From: Elephas maximus indicus
Taxonomy: Eukaryota > Chordata > Mammalia > Proboscidea > Elephantidae
Direction of reading: 5' to 3'
Assembly (NCBI RefSeq): GCF_024166365.1
Contig: NC_064834.1
Span: 53,610,001 to 53,674,000, forward strand
DNA length: 64,000 nucleotides
Shown here: piece by piece, positions 11,701 to 26,700 of the stretch
How the letters are laid out: the number at the start of each line of letters is the position of its first letter
How positions within the stretch are numbered: the first letter of the stretch is position 1
Notes under the pieces: model-generated
Told to the model about the DNA's origin: nothing
The model's input: only the letters and a program-made list of their open reading frames with translations
Databases searched by the model: none
Translations under genes and position numbers: made by a program

Positions 11701-14700
11701 GGTCAACTCTTTAGGAAGCAAATGTCTGGCTTAATGTGTACCTTCTCTCAACCTTCAAAAAGACGTTAATTAATTTAAAAAAATCAGTCCCAGAGAAATC
11801 GAAGTTCTCCTTTCCCCTATCTCACTTAGTTTTGGAAACCCCTAACGAAAATATGCTCTGAGCAGCCTCTCCCCCCTCATCATGCCATCACCTCAAACAC
11901 CTGAACTTCTGAGCAGAGATTTGCCTAACCCTGCAGACCTCATGTATTTCTGGGCAAGAGAAAAAAACAAGTACAACTTACCATGTTTGTTAAAGCAGAG
12001 AAAAAACCACTCTGGTGTTCTTCTTCCTTGTCTTTATACTGCCTGAACACAAAACACTAAATTCAACTTTAGTAATTATATATCAAGTATATCTTTGTTG
12101 TTGGCATTCTAGGTAATCAGGGCAGGGCACTCTTAGAATTCACTGACTCCAGGGAAAAAAAAGCATTATAACAATCTAGCCTCTGCAGTTCCCCCTGCAA
12201 GCCAAGAGGCATCCATCTGCTCTTAATGCAGAGCGTATACCAAAATGCCTGGCTACTTTGGGAGAGACTCAGAAAGCAAGCCACAAAAGTGTAACACCAC
12301 TGTAACATATGGCTGATCTAGTTATTTCCCAAACAGACTATTACTTGAAAAGTGTGACAGTGAAATTACTTTAAGGCTGTTAACAGTGAAAATCTTGTTT
12401 GTTTTTGAAGGAGGAGGAGGGAGATCTGTGAGCTAAACTATTTGTGGAGATGGAACGGATTTGAAATTCCAACACCCAATTGTGTGTGAGCAAAGTCTGG
12501 AGAGGAGCAAGTGCGGTCCTGCCTGTCCCTTGCCAGGATTAGGGCCATTTCTGGTCTCCATTCACTGAATATCAGATCATTCCCCATCCATAGCAACAGG
12601 AAAGACAAGTGTCAATAAAGAGAGCCCCCAGGATAGATAAGGATTCTGGAAAGCTAAAGTTGATTCTTGATGAAAAAGAAGCATCTGTCAAACTAATATG
12701 CTTTCTCCTTGCGTTTTTGTTTAAAAAGTACAAAAAAGCAGAGCTTCGCAACCTTTTTCACATAGAAAATGACATTTGGGATTTGGAAGAGCCTGCTCAT
12801 AGTGGGAAAACCAGTTAAACGCTTTGCAGTAGAGGTTGCATTAGTATCACACGCAAGCAAAATTCTGCTGAAGATCATTCAAAAACGGCTGCAGCAGTAT
12901 ATCAATAGGGAACTGCCAGAAATTCAGGCTGGTTTCAGAAGAGGACATGGAACCAAGGATATCATTGCTGATGTCAGATGGATCCTGGCTGAAAGCAGAG
13001 AATACCAGAAGGGTGTTTACCTGTGTTTTACTGACTATGCAAAGGCATTCGACTGTGTGGATCATACAAGTTATGGATAATGTTATGAAGAATGGGAATT
13101 CTGGAACACTTAACTGTGCTCATGAGGAACCTTTACAAAGGTCAAGAGGCAGTTGTTTGGACAGAACAATGTGTCAGGGTTGTATCCTTTCACCATACTT
13201 ATTCAATCTGTACACTAAGCAAATAATTCGAGAAGCTGGACTATATGAAGAAGAACAGGGCATCAGGATTGGAGGAAAGCTCTTTAACAACCTGCGTTAT
13301 GCAGGTAACACAACCATCCTTGCTGAAAGTGAAGAGGACTTGAAGCACTTACTAATGAAGATCAAAGACCACAGCCTTCAGTACGGATTACGCCTCAACA
13401 TAAAGAAAACAAAAATCCTCACAACTGGACGAATGAGCAACATCATGATAAATGGAGATAAGACTGAAGTTGTCAAGGATTTCATTTTACTTGCATCCAC
13501 AATTAACAGTCGTGGAAGCAGCAGTCAAGAAATGAAATAATGCATTGCATTGGGTAAATCTGCTGCAAAGGACCTCTTTAAAGTGTTGAAAAGCAAAGAT
13601 GTCACCTTGAAGACTAAGGTGCGCCTGACCCAAGCCATTGTATTTTCAATTGCATCATATGCATGTCAAAGCTGGACAATGAATAAGGAATACCGAAGAA
13701 GAATTGATGCCTTTGAATTGTGGTGTTGGCAAAGAATATTGAATATACCATGGACTGCCAAAAGAACGAACAAGTCTGTCCTTGAAGAAGTACAACCAGA
13801 ATGCTCCTTTGAAGTAAGGATGGAGAGACTGCGTCGTAAATACTCTGGACATGTTGTCAGGAGGGATCAGTCCCTGGAAAAGGACATCATGCTTGGCAAA
13901 GTACAGGGTCGGTGGAAAAGGGGAAGACCCTCAACGAGGTGGACTGACACAGTGGCTGCAACAATGAGTTCAAGCATAACGATTTTAAGGATGGTGCAGG
14001 ACCAGGAAGTGTTTCATTCTGTTGTGCATAGGGTCCCTAGGAGTCAGAACTGACTCAACAGCACCTAACAACAACAACGAAGGTTGCAAAAAAGGGTGTG
14101 CCTAACTGCTTAAACGAAAGATGGACACTAACCTGGTGGTCTCTTTCCCCTGGTGTTAAAAACAACCCCTGCTAAAGCCTATGAAGCCAAGCTAGAAAAA
14201 ATACAACTGCCAGCAGCTGTACCTCTGAATACTCTTCTAGGATATGTATGCGAAGTTGACCCAAGGGCTCTGATAAATCTGTTTCCTAGTCAACCAATTC
14301 AAACGAAACTTTGACCCCTCCCTTCTGGAAAGGTGGACTTACCTGTTGTACTCAGATAAAGCCTGTGCAATCACAAGCCCCATTCCCTAGGAAAAGAAAA
14401 GATAGCACAGCTGAAATAAGTGAGTAGCCTTGAGGGGAGGGAGGGCACTATGACTAGGCCAAAGAAAACACTAATTATACCCCCACAGTCCAACCTCAAG
14501 AAGTTGTGCCTGAAAGCTAACAAAAAGAACAGAAATTCTGAGAAATGGGAAATATCAAAGAATAAAAAGAACTTCTTTGAAAAGATTTTTCTGATATAAT
14601 CATCTTAATGTTTCCAGATAGAATAACAAGGGGTAAAACTAACAGATCAGTCCAAATCACTGACAGTTGTACTGAGATCATTTTTACCCCTAAAGAGAAG

Positions 14701-17700
14701 TCAGAATCTTCAAACAGAAAACCTTCGTATGTCTCTAAAACAGCCACAATAAAAGTGGCAATGAGTCCCATGCTAACTGAAGGTCTCTAGAGACAAGCCT
14801 CTTTCTTTCAGGCCACAGGAAAATAGGAGTATAGAGGAACCGTTCCAATAAATGTTAAATTGACTTGTCAATTCCCCCCCGGAACCTGCTAAGTATAACA
14901 CAAAGGTCAATTAAGGCCACAAGGATGACTCGTGTGTGCATATTTTACATAAGGGAAATTGGAAGAAGTAAAGAGGGCAGGATGAAAAGGGAGTAAACAC
15001 AGACACCTGGTCATCTTCTTTACTTGACATTTATTCCCTATATTCAGAGATTAAATGTTATTTTCCCAAACTTTCAAGGATATGTATCAGATGTATATCA
15101 TCCTCCGTGTTTCAGCTTCACCAAGTCAGGCTATAAATACCATCTGGCTAGTTCTACAAGAAGGAATCTCCCACCATCTAGTCATCTGAGCTTTCTTATT
15201 CTTGAAAATGGTACTGTCTCTGTAAGGTAATCAACCTCAGCACACTATAAAACAAAATATAATCAACCATTTCATCATGGTCGGCAAGCAAATATCCCCT
15301 CAAATCTCCCTTCTATGACAATAAGAAGACAGTAAGACAGCAGCACTGGTGCTCTAAAAAGCGCATACCAATTTCCTCTTCATAGCCAGATGAACTCAGC
15401 ATAATAGCTCTCTGCTCTCTGTTCTAAATGTCCACTGAATGCAGGACCAGGAGGTAAGACAATATACAGGGAACCAGATACTCACATTGAGCGTGGCCTC
15501 ATCATCCACAATAGACAGCTTCACAATATAAGGATTCACAGACTGTTAAACAAGAGAAAGGACTCAAGGTGAGTGGGACCTAGTTAAGATAGTCCATTAG
15601 CTTCTTAACAGTGTTAACAAAAATGCTTCTATAAGACCCTCTACGACAACACTTCTCACACACAGGCTCAATCCATCTTGCCAGCTGATTTCCCCCACTT
15701 TCAGTAAATCCCTCATTGTGTATGGGCATTCACCAAGCACTCGTGCATGTGCCTGCACACGTACACACACACTCCAGTTCTTTTCTATCTGCACTTTCCC
15801 CTAGGCTTAATCAACCCCTTCTCCCTTTTTTCCCTCTTATTTATTTTGAAGAAGTGAACACTCTGCAAAACTCACTTGGTTCTACCCTGCCAGTAATTTA
15901 CTGAGTCCACAGGGATAGCTGTCTTTTGAGGGACTTAAAAGCTTCTTTACCACAAAGCACATATTTATAAGTTTCTAACTCACATTTTTACCCCAAAGGC
16001 TCCCTAACCATTTCACAAACTATATATAAGAACTGATTCACCCACCCGTAAAACAAAGCCACCTTGGGGGTGGAAAGTGGCAGCTGCTTAACAGCCAAAG
16101 AGGCCATTTATGGATCTGATACCCAAATAACACAGCAAGGGGGAACTCCAAAAAAGGATATAATTACCCAAAATACAATCTGGTCGGGACACTGGGATTT
16201 AATGGCTGTCCCATCACTTGCATCACTGGAAAATTTCTTGAGTTTTTCCAGACCCAATCCCAGCTGGGTAGCATATGGAAACGAACATATATTTAAACTC
16301 ATTGAGCAGCTGGGCCATCTCCTACAAGTGAGATGAGAACCAATGACCTGCTCACCTTGAAAACATCCTATCCATGAGATGTGAAGAAAGATCTCATAGA
16401 TTAGGCACCAAGTGAAAGAAGGAACAATAGTTCTCAGATCGGCAGTTTTTATGGCTACCAAGAAAACTCATTACTGAGAAACTTGGAAGCCCAACTGAAA
16501 GGCTAACCCCCTACACAGGCCTTATTTAATCAAGTTTCCCAGGGCATCTTTTACATGTCATTTGGGAATAGAAAAAGAGACAGTTTTGCTTTCTTAGCAG
16601 CCCAAATGTTTACAAAGTTTTCTAAGACACAACTCAAGGAGGTAAAACTCACTCCATTTGACAATTGATTCGACAGAGGGAAGGCTCTCAACACTTTTCC
16701 CTATAACTATCAGTCAAATCCTGCTGAGGCAACAGACTTCAGGCAAGAGCTGATGGAAGTAGATCCTTGGAAAAGAAAATCAGCAGTAGGCTGACCTAGA
16801 GGTGCCACCATGACAAGAACAACTAGGAGCAACTGTTTCTTGGCAGAATTTTTTTTTTTTTTGGGCATAGTTCTTTTAAGTCCTAGTCAATAGCCTTCCC
16901 AAGAGTAGACTGAGGTGATAAGGATCATCTGATTACCAAGACCAGCATACGCTTTAGCGGTGCTTGTGGAAGAGGCAAGGTGACTAAAAGTAAGGGTTTG
17001 AGTTCTAGCTCCTCTACTTACTAATCGTGACAAGTTAAGCACATCAATTAACCTAGGCTTCAATTTCCTCATCTGTAAAATGAGGAAAATATTTTCTCCC
17101 TTGAGATTGCTATGAGGTTTAAACGAAATAATACATATCAAATTCTTAGAACTGTATCTGGCATATAGTCAGGACTCAATAATTGGTAGCTATATTTTTT
17201 CTCCTTTGACCTTATCATCACTTTCGAAGGGAAATTCTTTAAGAGAAAAAAGAAGAGGAACAATTTGCAACTGGATAAAATGATCTTGTAATTCCCAGGA
17301 AGCTTTATGCTCAGGGTTGTAGCAGTTGGGGACTGAGTCACTTCACTTCAGAAGACTTGGCCAGCCTAGAAAGCCAGGATCTTAATGCTTTGAAATTGTC
17401 TATTCTACCATACACTGATTTTCCTCAACACTACATGCTTGTTGTGCTGGTCACTTCTTAAAACTGGAGACAATCTACTTTCACCCATTAGAGTTATAAA
17501 CTCAGTAGGCCTTCACAGGATCACTCTAATTTTAAACAGGGCCCTACCTTTATTTGGTAGCCCTGGTGGCACAATGGTTAAGATTTCAACTGTGTTTGAA
17601 GGACCTCTGGTGGCACAGTGGTTAAGTGCTGGGCTGCTAACCAAAAGGTTAGCAGTTTGAACATACCAGCCGCTCTGCAGGAGAAAGATGTGGCAGTCTG

Positions 17701-20700
17701 CTCCTATAAAGATAGCCTTGGACATCCTATGGGGCAGTTTTATTCTGTCCTATTGCTACAAGTCGGAATCGACTCAATAGCAACGGTTTTGGTCTTTTTT
17801 GTTTTGTTTCACCTTTACTTACTCTAACCTACACTATCATTTTCATTGCTCTTAGACTTTTTTTTTTTTTTTTTTGCCTCCTCTATCTCTTTAGATGAAT
17901 GAATCTACTAAAATGGAAAGCATTATTTGAAGTGAGGAAGAACTATATACTCACTACACGGTATCTTTTCCATCACTTCTATTCCTTAAGTCTAACACAT
18001 TATTCGCTTTCTCAGTGTATAACTAGGTGCCAAGCCTCTCTGGTATCCTCTGCACCTTTCTGGAAAGGTTACAACTTTCCCTTTGGTCACAGGATTGAGA
18101 GTGGTGTCGGCGAGAATACTGTTCTCTCCAGCCCATATACCCTCAATACTAGTTTATACAAAATTTCATCAACTTTGGGTTTTGCTATGTTCATCTGGAA
18201 TTCCTCATGCTCCTGTCAAAAACTTTCCTGCTCCATGGTCACCAGGCTTCCTTAATGGTTTCTGGTGAGTGACTTATATCAAAAGCTGCAAAGCCTAGAT
18301 AAATTATGCCCACCAGCTTGCCCTTGCCTGCTATATTAATTCTTCTGGGGGCTTCTGACAGACTACAGATGCATATCTCTCTCCAGAAATATGGTTTTCT
18401 CTAGTTCCTTGGCCCTGTCCAATTCTTCAGGCTGACATTTCAGAGATCCCTATTAGGCTGAGCCAGGGTTCGACTCATATTCAAAGAAGTCAAGCCATTG
18501 CCTCAAAGTGGCCTGCATCCAGTAGAATGTTCTGGAAATATTCACTACTGATGATGGCGCATTCTTGTCACAGTTATTTTTCTTGCTGTTGTAATCAGGC
18601 CCCAGAGGCTATTACACATGACAGAGATCAAAACGGCTACCATGCCAGCCCCTCCACATCGCCAGTAAAACAGGTGTTGCTGATAAATTACAGATTTATT
18701 AGTAGCTTTACACGCTATTCTTCAGCTCCTCCAAAACAGTGAAAGCAGTTAACACATTAACATTGCTCCATACATTCCAGTCCTTCTTTAAACAGTCCTT
18801 TCTCTCATTCCTTCTTCTACCCCCCTCCAAATAATAACATAAGCTCCAAATTTTGGGTTGCCCATCACTTTTAGCCTGGCTGAATAAAGCCTGACACTAG
18901 GAATCATACCAAAAGTCACTAAGTGACAATCCAAAGCTCACAAGTGAAAATTCTCTCCCCAGCTAATCCATTTCTCCTAACAATGCTACTTATCTGAAGA
19001 AAGTCAGGTTGCTTCCATGCAACTCCCGATTTTTGGGTTCAGTGAAGTACTCCTGATATCTAGGACTCAATGCCAAATGCTCCCTACTTCTCCAGAGCAA
19101 TTCCCAATGAGGCCTCTGGTCTTCCCTGGGCGTCCCCTTTCCTTTTCTATGTATTCTGCCTTTTGAGGGGAATCGAGTAGATTCACCAACTCAAGTATAA
19201 ATATCTGGGTTGTGCTCTTTATCTCAAAAACCTATAAATCTGTATCCTGATTAATTCAGGGGCAAAGAGAACTCCAGAATTGATATGGATAAGGCCCTAC
19301 CTTCAGTTTTCCATTAAAATCACCAAGAGTTCCCAGACCAACAGTGATATTTATACAAGTGAACTACATTAAGGAAATCTGACACATTAAATCCAATCTT
19401 TCAAAACAGATGCACTAGATCAGTGGTTTCCAATCCTGGCTCCTAGCTAATCATCACACTCTATAGAGGACCGTTTTAAAAAAAAAAAAAGGTTAAGATT
19501 CCAAGGTCGCACCCCCAAGAGAGTATGATCCAGCGTGTCCAGGGTACAGCCCAACAATCTCTTTTTCAAAAGTTCCAAGGTGATTCTAATGACCAGCCGG
19601 GTTTGGGAACCATTGCTCACTTTACTGGAGTCTTGGTGGTGCAGTGGTTAAGAGCTCAGGCTGCTAAGCAAGAGGTCAGCAATTAGAATTCACCAGCCGC
19701 TCCTTGGAAACCCTATGGGACAGTTCTACTCTATCCTATAGGGTCGTTATGAGTCAGAATCAACTTGACAGCAACAGGTTAGTTTGGTTTTACTCACTTT
19801 ATTAGAAGATTCACCACAGGGTTCCTTTAAATGGCTATATACCCTGTCTCATGCATTTAATATGATATTTTTAGGATTTGGTTTATCAAAGTAAATCCAC
19901 ATACCATTCACCAAGAACACATCTCCTACATTGGCAAAGTCTACTATGAGTTGCCATATTTAGAAAAATTATAGAACGATAACAATGTCCATTAAGGGGT
20001 CTACTCACCTCATACTTTCTGTAGTTTACCAGCAAAGCCAAGAGGACAACAGCATCATACCCATGCTCCCTACGACTTGGTGGGTGGGAGAGTATCTGTA
20101 ACAAGAACCAGAAGTATATAATAGTACTAACCCCTGACTCCTGGACATGCAGACAGAGAAAATTTGAGGAGATGGTTTACCCAAAAGAAAAAGAGATAAC
20201 AACAGAATCGACCTACCTGTAAAATTGCCTCAAATATACTGTTGATCATTACATACTCCAAGATAGTGTTCTGACTGATGTTATCTGTCACCTGAATGTA
20301 ATAAAAGGCTTTTTAAAGTTTGTACTGAGGAACTCTGATAGCTCATGTGTATCTCCTCCCCTAGCATCTAAGAGAAACAGAAAGGTTAAAACATTCTACT
20401 AGATACTTACTAGTACTAAACCTTTTACAAGCACACCAAAGCCACCAGAACTGAATAGACATATACCAGAAGGGGAGGAAATTAGCAAACTAAAACTTCC
20501 TGCATCTTTGAACTACTCTTTGTTTCTCTCATACCCTCACACAAGCATTTGCTTAACAGTTTCTTGAGTTTCATTCCTCAAACGCCCAGGAAGAGGTTTA
20601 TGAATCCAGAGGTCTTCAAGCGGTGGCAGGGAAAGGGAATCACTGAAGTAAATGAACAACACTCTGCCCTCCCTCCTCCCACCAGAAATTACAGGCCAGC

Positions 20701-23700
20701 TTCTAACCATAAAATCAAAGCTAGAACAAATAAAAATGCTCAGAATCATGAGAACCGTTTCCAAATGAGGCCTGATAAGAAGTGCAAATCTGACAATCCA
20801 GAAGACAGTAGTTCTCCTACAGTGGTACCTCTAAAGTGATAAATATTACATTCCTGCAGGCTAGATTTACAAGTTAAAAGTTGCTCCAAAGAGTCCCCTG
20901 ACAAAGAAACATGGATGGGTCACTTACGGTCACTAAGCAAAGGAGAAGTTTCAGACATAAACTCTTCAGACTTTCAGAACCTTCTGCACAAAGCAATGAA
21001 TCCAAACTCTCCATCAAGTTCTGAGAAAGAGAATCATTAAGAATTAAACCATATCAAAAAACATCTATACCCTGTCTCCATCCAGCGCTGGGTTACATGG
21101 CACAGGGTAATGTAACTAACATACAACGACGCAACTAAATTATTCCCCTAGACCTTGCAAAATTAGACAAAGTAAAGGAAGACTTCAAAGTGCTTTAGAA
21201 CAGTTGCACAGAATAATAAAGAATTCACTACTCTATCAAATAAGTGTAGCCTACTATCCCCATATAAACCTTAAATTGAAAGGAAGTAAAAAAGGAAATA
21301 ATCTTTACTGGGGCCCAGTTTTTTTTTTTTCTTTTGTTTACTTATAATTTATACTCTTTCAAAAAGAATTTGAGGCTTAAAGCAAAAATACACATGTAAC
21401 AAGACAATTAGGTAGAAATAATTAAAACCTGGGCTAATACAATTAATGATTGTGGATAAGCATTAATTAACTTTTGCTCCAAGTTTAAAAAAAGGAAACA
21501 TAATGGTTAGTGATTGTATACAAGTTTCATTATTTGATAAAGCATATCACCTGATGCAGGCACACTGAACAAACAACAAAGAGACAATATCGTTATTGGC
21601 TATTACTGGCCGTATGAACCAACAAAGCTAGTTTGTTGTCCATCCTGGTCAATTCTACTTGATGGCATGATTAGAGTTTATCACTTTTACTAACAACCAG
21701 CAGAGATGCAAACTAATGAAAACACAGAAACTTAGACACTAATAAAAGAGGGAAGAAGAAAAAGAAATATTCTATACGAAATGAAGAAACAGAATGGATG
21801 GAAAATTAAGAATTTAGCATGCTGGAAGGTCAAGCTGAAGGTTCAAAATAGGCTGTCTCAGTTCAATACAACAAATATGTGGTGAGAGTTTACAATATGC
21901 TAAATATTGTGCTTTCAAAGAATTTAAGAAAAAACAAGGCCGTGACTCTTGCTTTCAAAGTGCTTTTAGTTTAGTCAGAGAGAAAATTAAAGCAGTTTTA
22001 ATTTAACAGTTTTTTTATGAGAGAAATGTACATGCCAAAAAACCAAACTCGCTATCATAGAGTCAATTCTGGCTCATCATGACCCTATAGGACAGAGTAG
22101 AACTGTCCCATAGGGCTTCCAAGGCTGTAATCTTTACAGAAGCTGACTGCCACATCTTTCTCCCATGGAGCAGCTGGTGGGTTTAAACCACTGACCTTTA
22201 GGTTAGCAGCTGAGCACTTTAACCACTGTGACATCAGGGCTCCTTAGAACTATACACAGAAGAATAAAATTAGCTCAAAGGTCACCTATTCCAGGACCCC
22301 TCAAATAGATCAGCAGGAATTAAACAACACTTGAGGAGGAAAGGGATTATAGACAGGTAGTAGCGTGGCCAAAAACACATGAGGAATGAAACAGCCCTGG
22401 GTGTGGGACTGGAATACAAGCAGTTTGTTATTATAGGCATATAAAGAGTGAGGCACAGTGGTGAGAGACTGGAGAATTAAATAGGGAGCAGGATCACAAA
22501 AGTCTTAAAAAGCCAACTAAGGAGTTTGGTCTTTATCCTGTTGCTGTTGTTAGGTGCCATCGAGTCAGTTCTGACTCATACCAACCCTGTGTACAACAGA
22601 AAGAAACACTGCCTGGTCCTGCTCCAATCTCACAATCATTGTTATGCTGGAGCCCATTGTTGCAGCCATTGTGTCAATTCATCTTGCTGACCGTCTTCCT
22701 ATTTTTTGCTGGCCCTCTTCTTTACCAAGCATGTCCTTCTCCAGGGATTCATCCTTTTAGTGAAAGTGATTTAATGAAGGATCTTAAGCAAGAAAGATTT
22801 GAGTGTAAGACATATCACCCTAGTGTCAGTGTGGATGACACATTTAAAGACTCTAAGTCTAGGGGATGGAGACCAATGAGGAAAAATTTATCAATTTTCT
22901 GAGGGCAGCTGCCATGTCTTATTTGACTCTGTATCCCCAAGGCCTACCACAGTGCCTGGCACATAGAAGCTCAGCAAATGTTTCTCAAAGGAATGAATGA
23001 AGGCAGCTCACCACAATAGTCCAATGGGGACACTGGCAGTAGAGGAAAAAAAGAAAAGACAACACAGGCATGAGAAATATGAGCTGGGGTAAAATTAGCT
23101 GAATTTGGTGATCATCTTATATGAAAGATGAGGGAGAGAAAAGAGTCAAGGCTAGCTCCCAAGTTTCTGGCTTAGGAGACCAAGGAGAGAGATATGCCTA
23201 TTCTGATAGGGAATGAATGATGAAGAAGAGATGTAGGGGAAACAATGAGTTCTATTTTAGATGTCAAGTAAGAGGTACCAATGAAATATATGAGTGAGTA
23301 TATTTAGCAAGTACTTAGGTATACAACCCTGAGGCTCATAGGGTAAAGTTAAGGCTAAAGATAATAGATTTAGTAGTCATCAGCATATAAGTAGTAGAAC
23401 TATGAGAATGAAAGAGATGTCTGGGATTTTACCATGACATGCATATGGGCTGTAAAGATAACTCTTGGTAATACATCTGTGGAAAGAGATGATGGAGAAG
23501 CTCAATATCTTCAGTAAAGGCAAAGCCAGGGGCCAACAATGGAACAGAATATCAATTTCTCATGTGCAAGTTCAAGATGAAGCTGAAGAAAATCAAAGCA
23601 AGTCCACAAGAGCCAAAGTATGACCTTGAATACATCTTGCCTGAATTTAGAGACCATCTCAAAAACAGATCTGAAGACCAGACTTAATGGTCTGACTGAG

Positions 23701-26700
23701 ACTAGAAGGACCCCGGAGGTCATGGTCCCCAGACCTTCTGTTAGCCCAAGATAGGAACCATTCCCAAAGCCAACTCTTCAGACAGGGATTAGACTGGACT
23801 ATGGGATAGGAAATGATTCTGGTGAAGAGTGAGCTTCTTAGATCAAGTAGACACATGAGACTATGTAGGCAGCTCCTGTCTGGGTGAGAAATGAGAGGGC
23901 AGAGGGGATCAGAAGCCAGCTGAATAGACACAAAAACAGAGAGTGGAGGGAAGGAGTGTGCTGTCTCACTAGGGGGAGAGCAACTAGGAGTATATAGCAA
24001 GGTGTGTATAAATTTTTATATGAGAGACTGACTGGATTTGTAAACTTTCACTTAAAGCACAATAAAAATTAAAAAAAAAAAAAACAGATTTGATGCACTG
24101 AACACTAATGACCAAAGACCAGATGAGCTGTGGGAAGCCATCAAAGGCATCATACATGAAAAAGTAAAAGGTCATTAAAAAGACAGGAAAGGAAGAAAAG
24201 ACAAAAACAAACTAGATAGTAAACAAGTGTCAACTTTGGTGAAGGGAAAGACAATACACCAACACAGGGGCAGTCAGTACAACACGACCAAGGCAAAGTC
24301 ATAGACGCTTCCAAGACACACCCAAACACCTCGAGGGACCGAGCTGCTAAGGCTGAGGGCTGGGGACGATGGTCCTCGGAGACATCTAGGTTTACTGGCA
24401 TAAATAGTTCATAAAGAAAATGCTCTACATCTTACTTTGGTGAGTAGCATCTAGGATCTTAAAAGCTTGTAAGGAGCCATCTCAGATACATCAATTAGTC
24501 CCATCCTGTCCAGAACAAAGGAGAATAAAGAAAACCAAAGACACGAGGAAAATATTAGCTCTAAGGACTAAAGGACCACATGACCCACAGCCTCCACCAG
24601 CCCGACCCCAGAAGAACTAGATGGTGCCCGGCTACCACCACTGACCACTCTGACAGGAATCTCAATAGAGAGTCCCGTACAGAGTGGGAGAAAAATGTAC
24701 AACAAAACTCAAATTCACAAAAAAAGCCCAGACTTACTGGTCTGACAGAGACTAGAGAAACCGCCAAGGCTATGGCCACCGGACACCCTGCAAACTCTGA
24801 ACTAAAGTTACTCCTGAAGTCCACCTTTCGGCCAAAGATTAGACAGGCCTATCAGTTACCCTTCTAACTTGGATCTGAAGCCACTTCCAGAGATCGCCTT
24901 TCAGCCGAATATCAAACAGGCCTATAAAATAAACATGAGGAAAATGCTCCTTAGAACAATCAACTATATGACACCAAAAAGGCAACGTTTGCCCAAAAGC
25001 AAAGATGAGAAGGCAGGAAGGGCCAGGAAAACCACAGGAATGGAAACAAGGAGCTCAGGGTTGAAGTGGGGAGAGTGCTAACGCATTGTGGGGATTGCAA
25101 CCAATGTCGCGGAACACTTTGTGTATAAATTATTAAATGAGAAACTAATGTGTACTGTAAACTTTCACCTAAAGCACAATAAAAGTTAAAAAAAGAAGCG
25201 AGGATGGCGAGACTTTGGCTCTCTTTGGACGCATCATCAAAAAAGACCAATCATGGTAGAGGTTCTAGCCAGAGCAATTAGGCTAGAAAAAGAAATAAGG
25301 GCATCTAAATTGGCAAGGAAGAAGTAAAAGTATCCCTATTTGCAGATGACATGATCTCATACACAGAAAACTCGAAAGAATTCACAAGAATACTACTGGA
25401 ACTAATAGAAGATTTCAACAAAGTATCAGGATACAAGATAAACATACAAAAATCAGTTGGATTCCTCTATATCAACGAAGAGAACTTCCAAGAGGAAATC
25501 ACCAAATCAATATCATTTACAATAGCCCCCAAGAAGATAAAATACTTATGAATAAATCTAACCAGATACATAAAAGTCTTCTGCAAAGAAAACTGTAAGA
25601 CAGGGCTGCAAGAAACCCACATAAGCAGAAAAACATACCTTGCTCATGGAGAGGAAGACTCAACATTGTGAAAACGTTGATTCCACCCAAAGCAATCTAC
25701 AGATACAATGCAATCCCGATCCAAATTTCAATGACATTTTTTAATGAGCTGGAGAAACAAATCACCAACTTCATATGGAAAGAGAAGAGGCCCTGGATAA
25801 GTAAAGCATTACTGAAGAAGAAGAACAAAGTGGGAGGCCTGGCATTACCTGATTTTAGAACCTATTACACTGCCACGATAGTCGAAACAGTCTGGTACTG
25901 GTACAACAACAGATACATAGACCAATGAGCAGAACTGAGAATCCATACGTAAATTCATCCACCTATGAGCAGCTGGTATTTGATAAAGGCCCAAAGTCTG
26001 TTAACTGGGAAAAAGACAGTCTCTTTAACAAATAGGGCTGGCATAACTGGATATCCATCTGCAAAAAAATGAAACAAGACCCATACCTCACACCATGTAC
26101 AAAAACTAACTCAAAATGGATCAAATGCCTAAATATAAAATCTAAAATGATAAATATCATGGAAGAAAAAATAGGGCCAACATCAAAGGCCTAAATATAA
26201 AATCTAAAATGATAAATATCATGGAAGAAAAAATAGGGCCAACACTAGGGGCCCTAATATGTGCCATAAACAGAATACAAACCATAAAAAATGCACTAAC
26301 ACCAGAAGAGAAACTAGATAACTGGGAGCTCCTAAAAATCAAACACTTACGCTCATCAAAAGAATAAAAGGACAACCTACAGACTGGGAAAAATATTTTG
26401 GCTATGACAAATCCAATCAGCGTCTAATCTCTAAAATCTACAAGATACTGTAAAACCTCAACAACAAAAAGACAAATAACTCAATTAAAAAATGAGCAAA
26501 GGACATGAACAGAAACTTCTCCAAAGAAGACATTCAGACAGCTACCAGATACATGAGGAAATGTTCACGATCATTAGCCATTAGAGAAATGCAAATCAAA
26601 ACTACCATGAGATACCATCTCACTCCAACAAGGCTAGCATTAATCCAAAAAACACAAAATAATAAATGTTAGAGAGGCTGTGGAGAAACTGGAACAATTA

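Noticed and set aside
12947..14053. 197- and 167-codon frames resembling reverse transcriptase
   Set aside because: Parts of a dead RTE LINE, not host genes: catalytic box mutated, 5' truncated, followed by the LINE's terminal repeat.
16064..16461. Overlapping 90- and 117-codon frames on opposite strands in intron 8
   Set aside because: No splice or start context, no family resemblance. Mutual overlap on both strands suggests chance.
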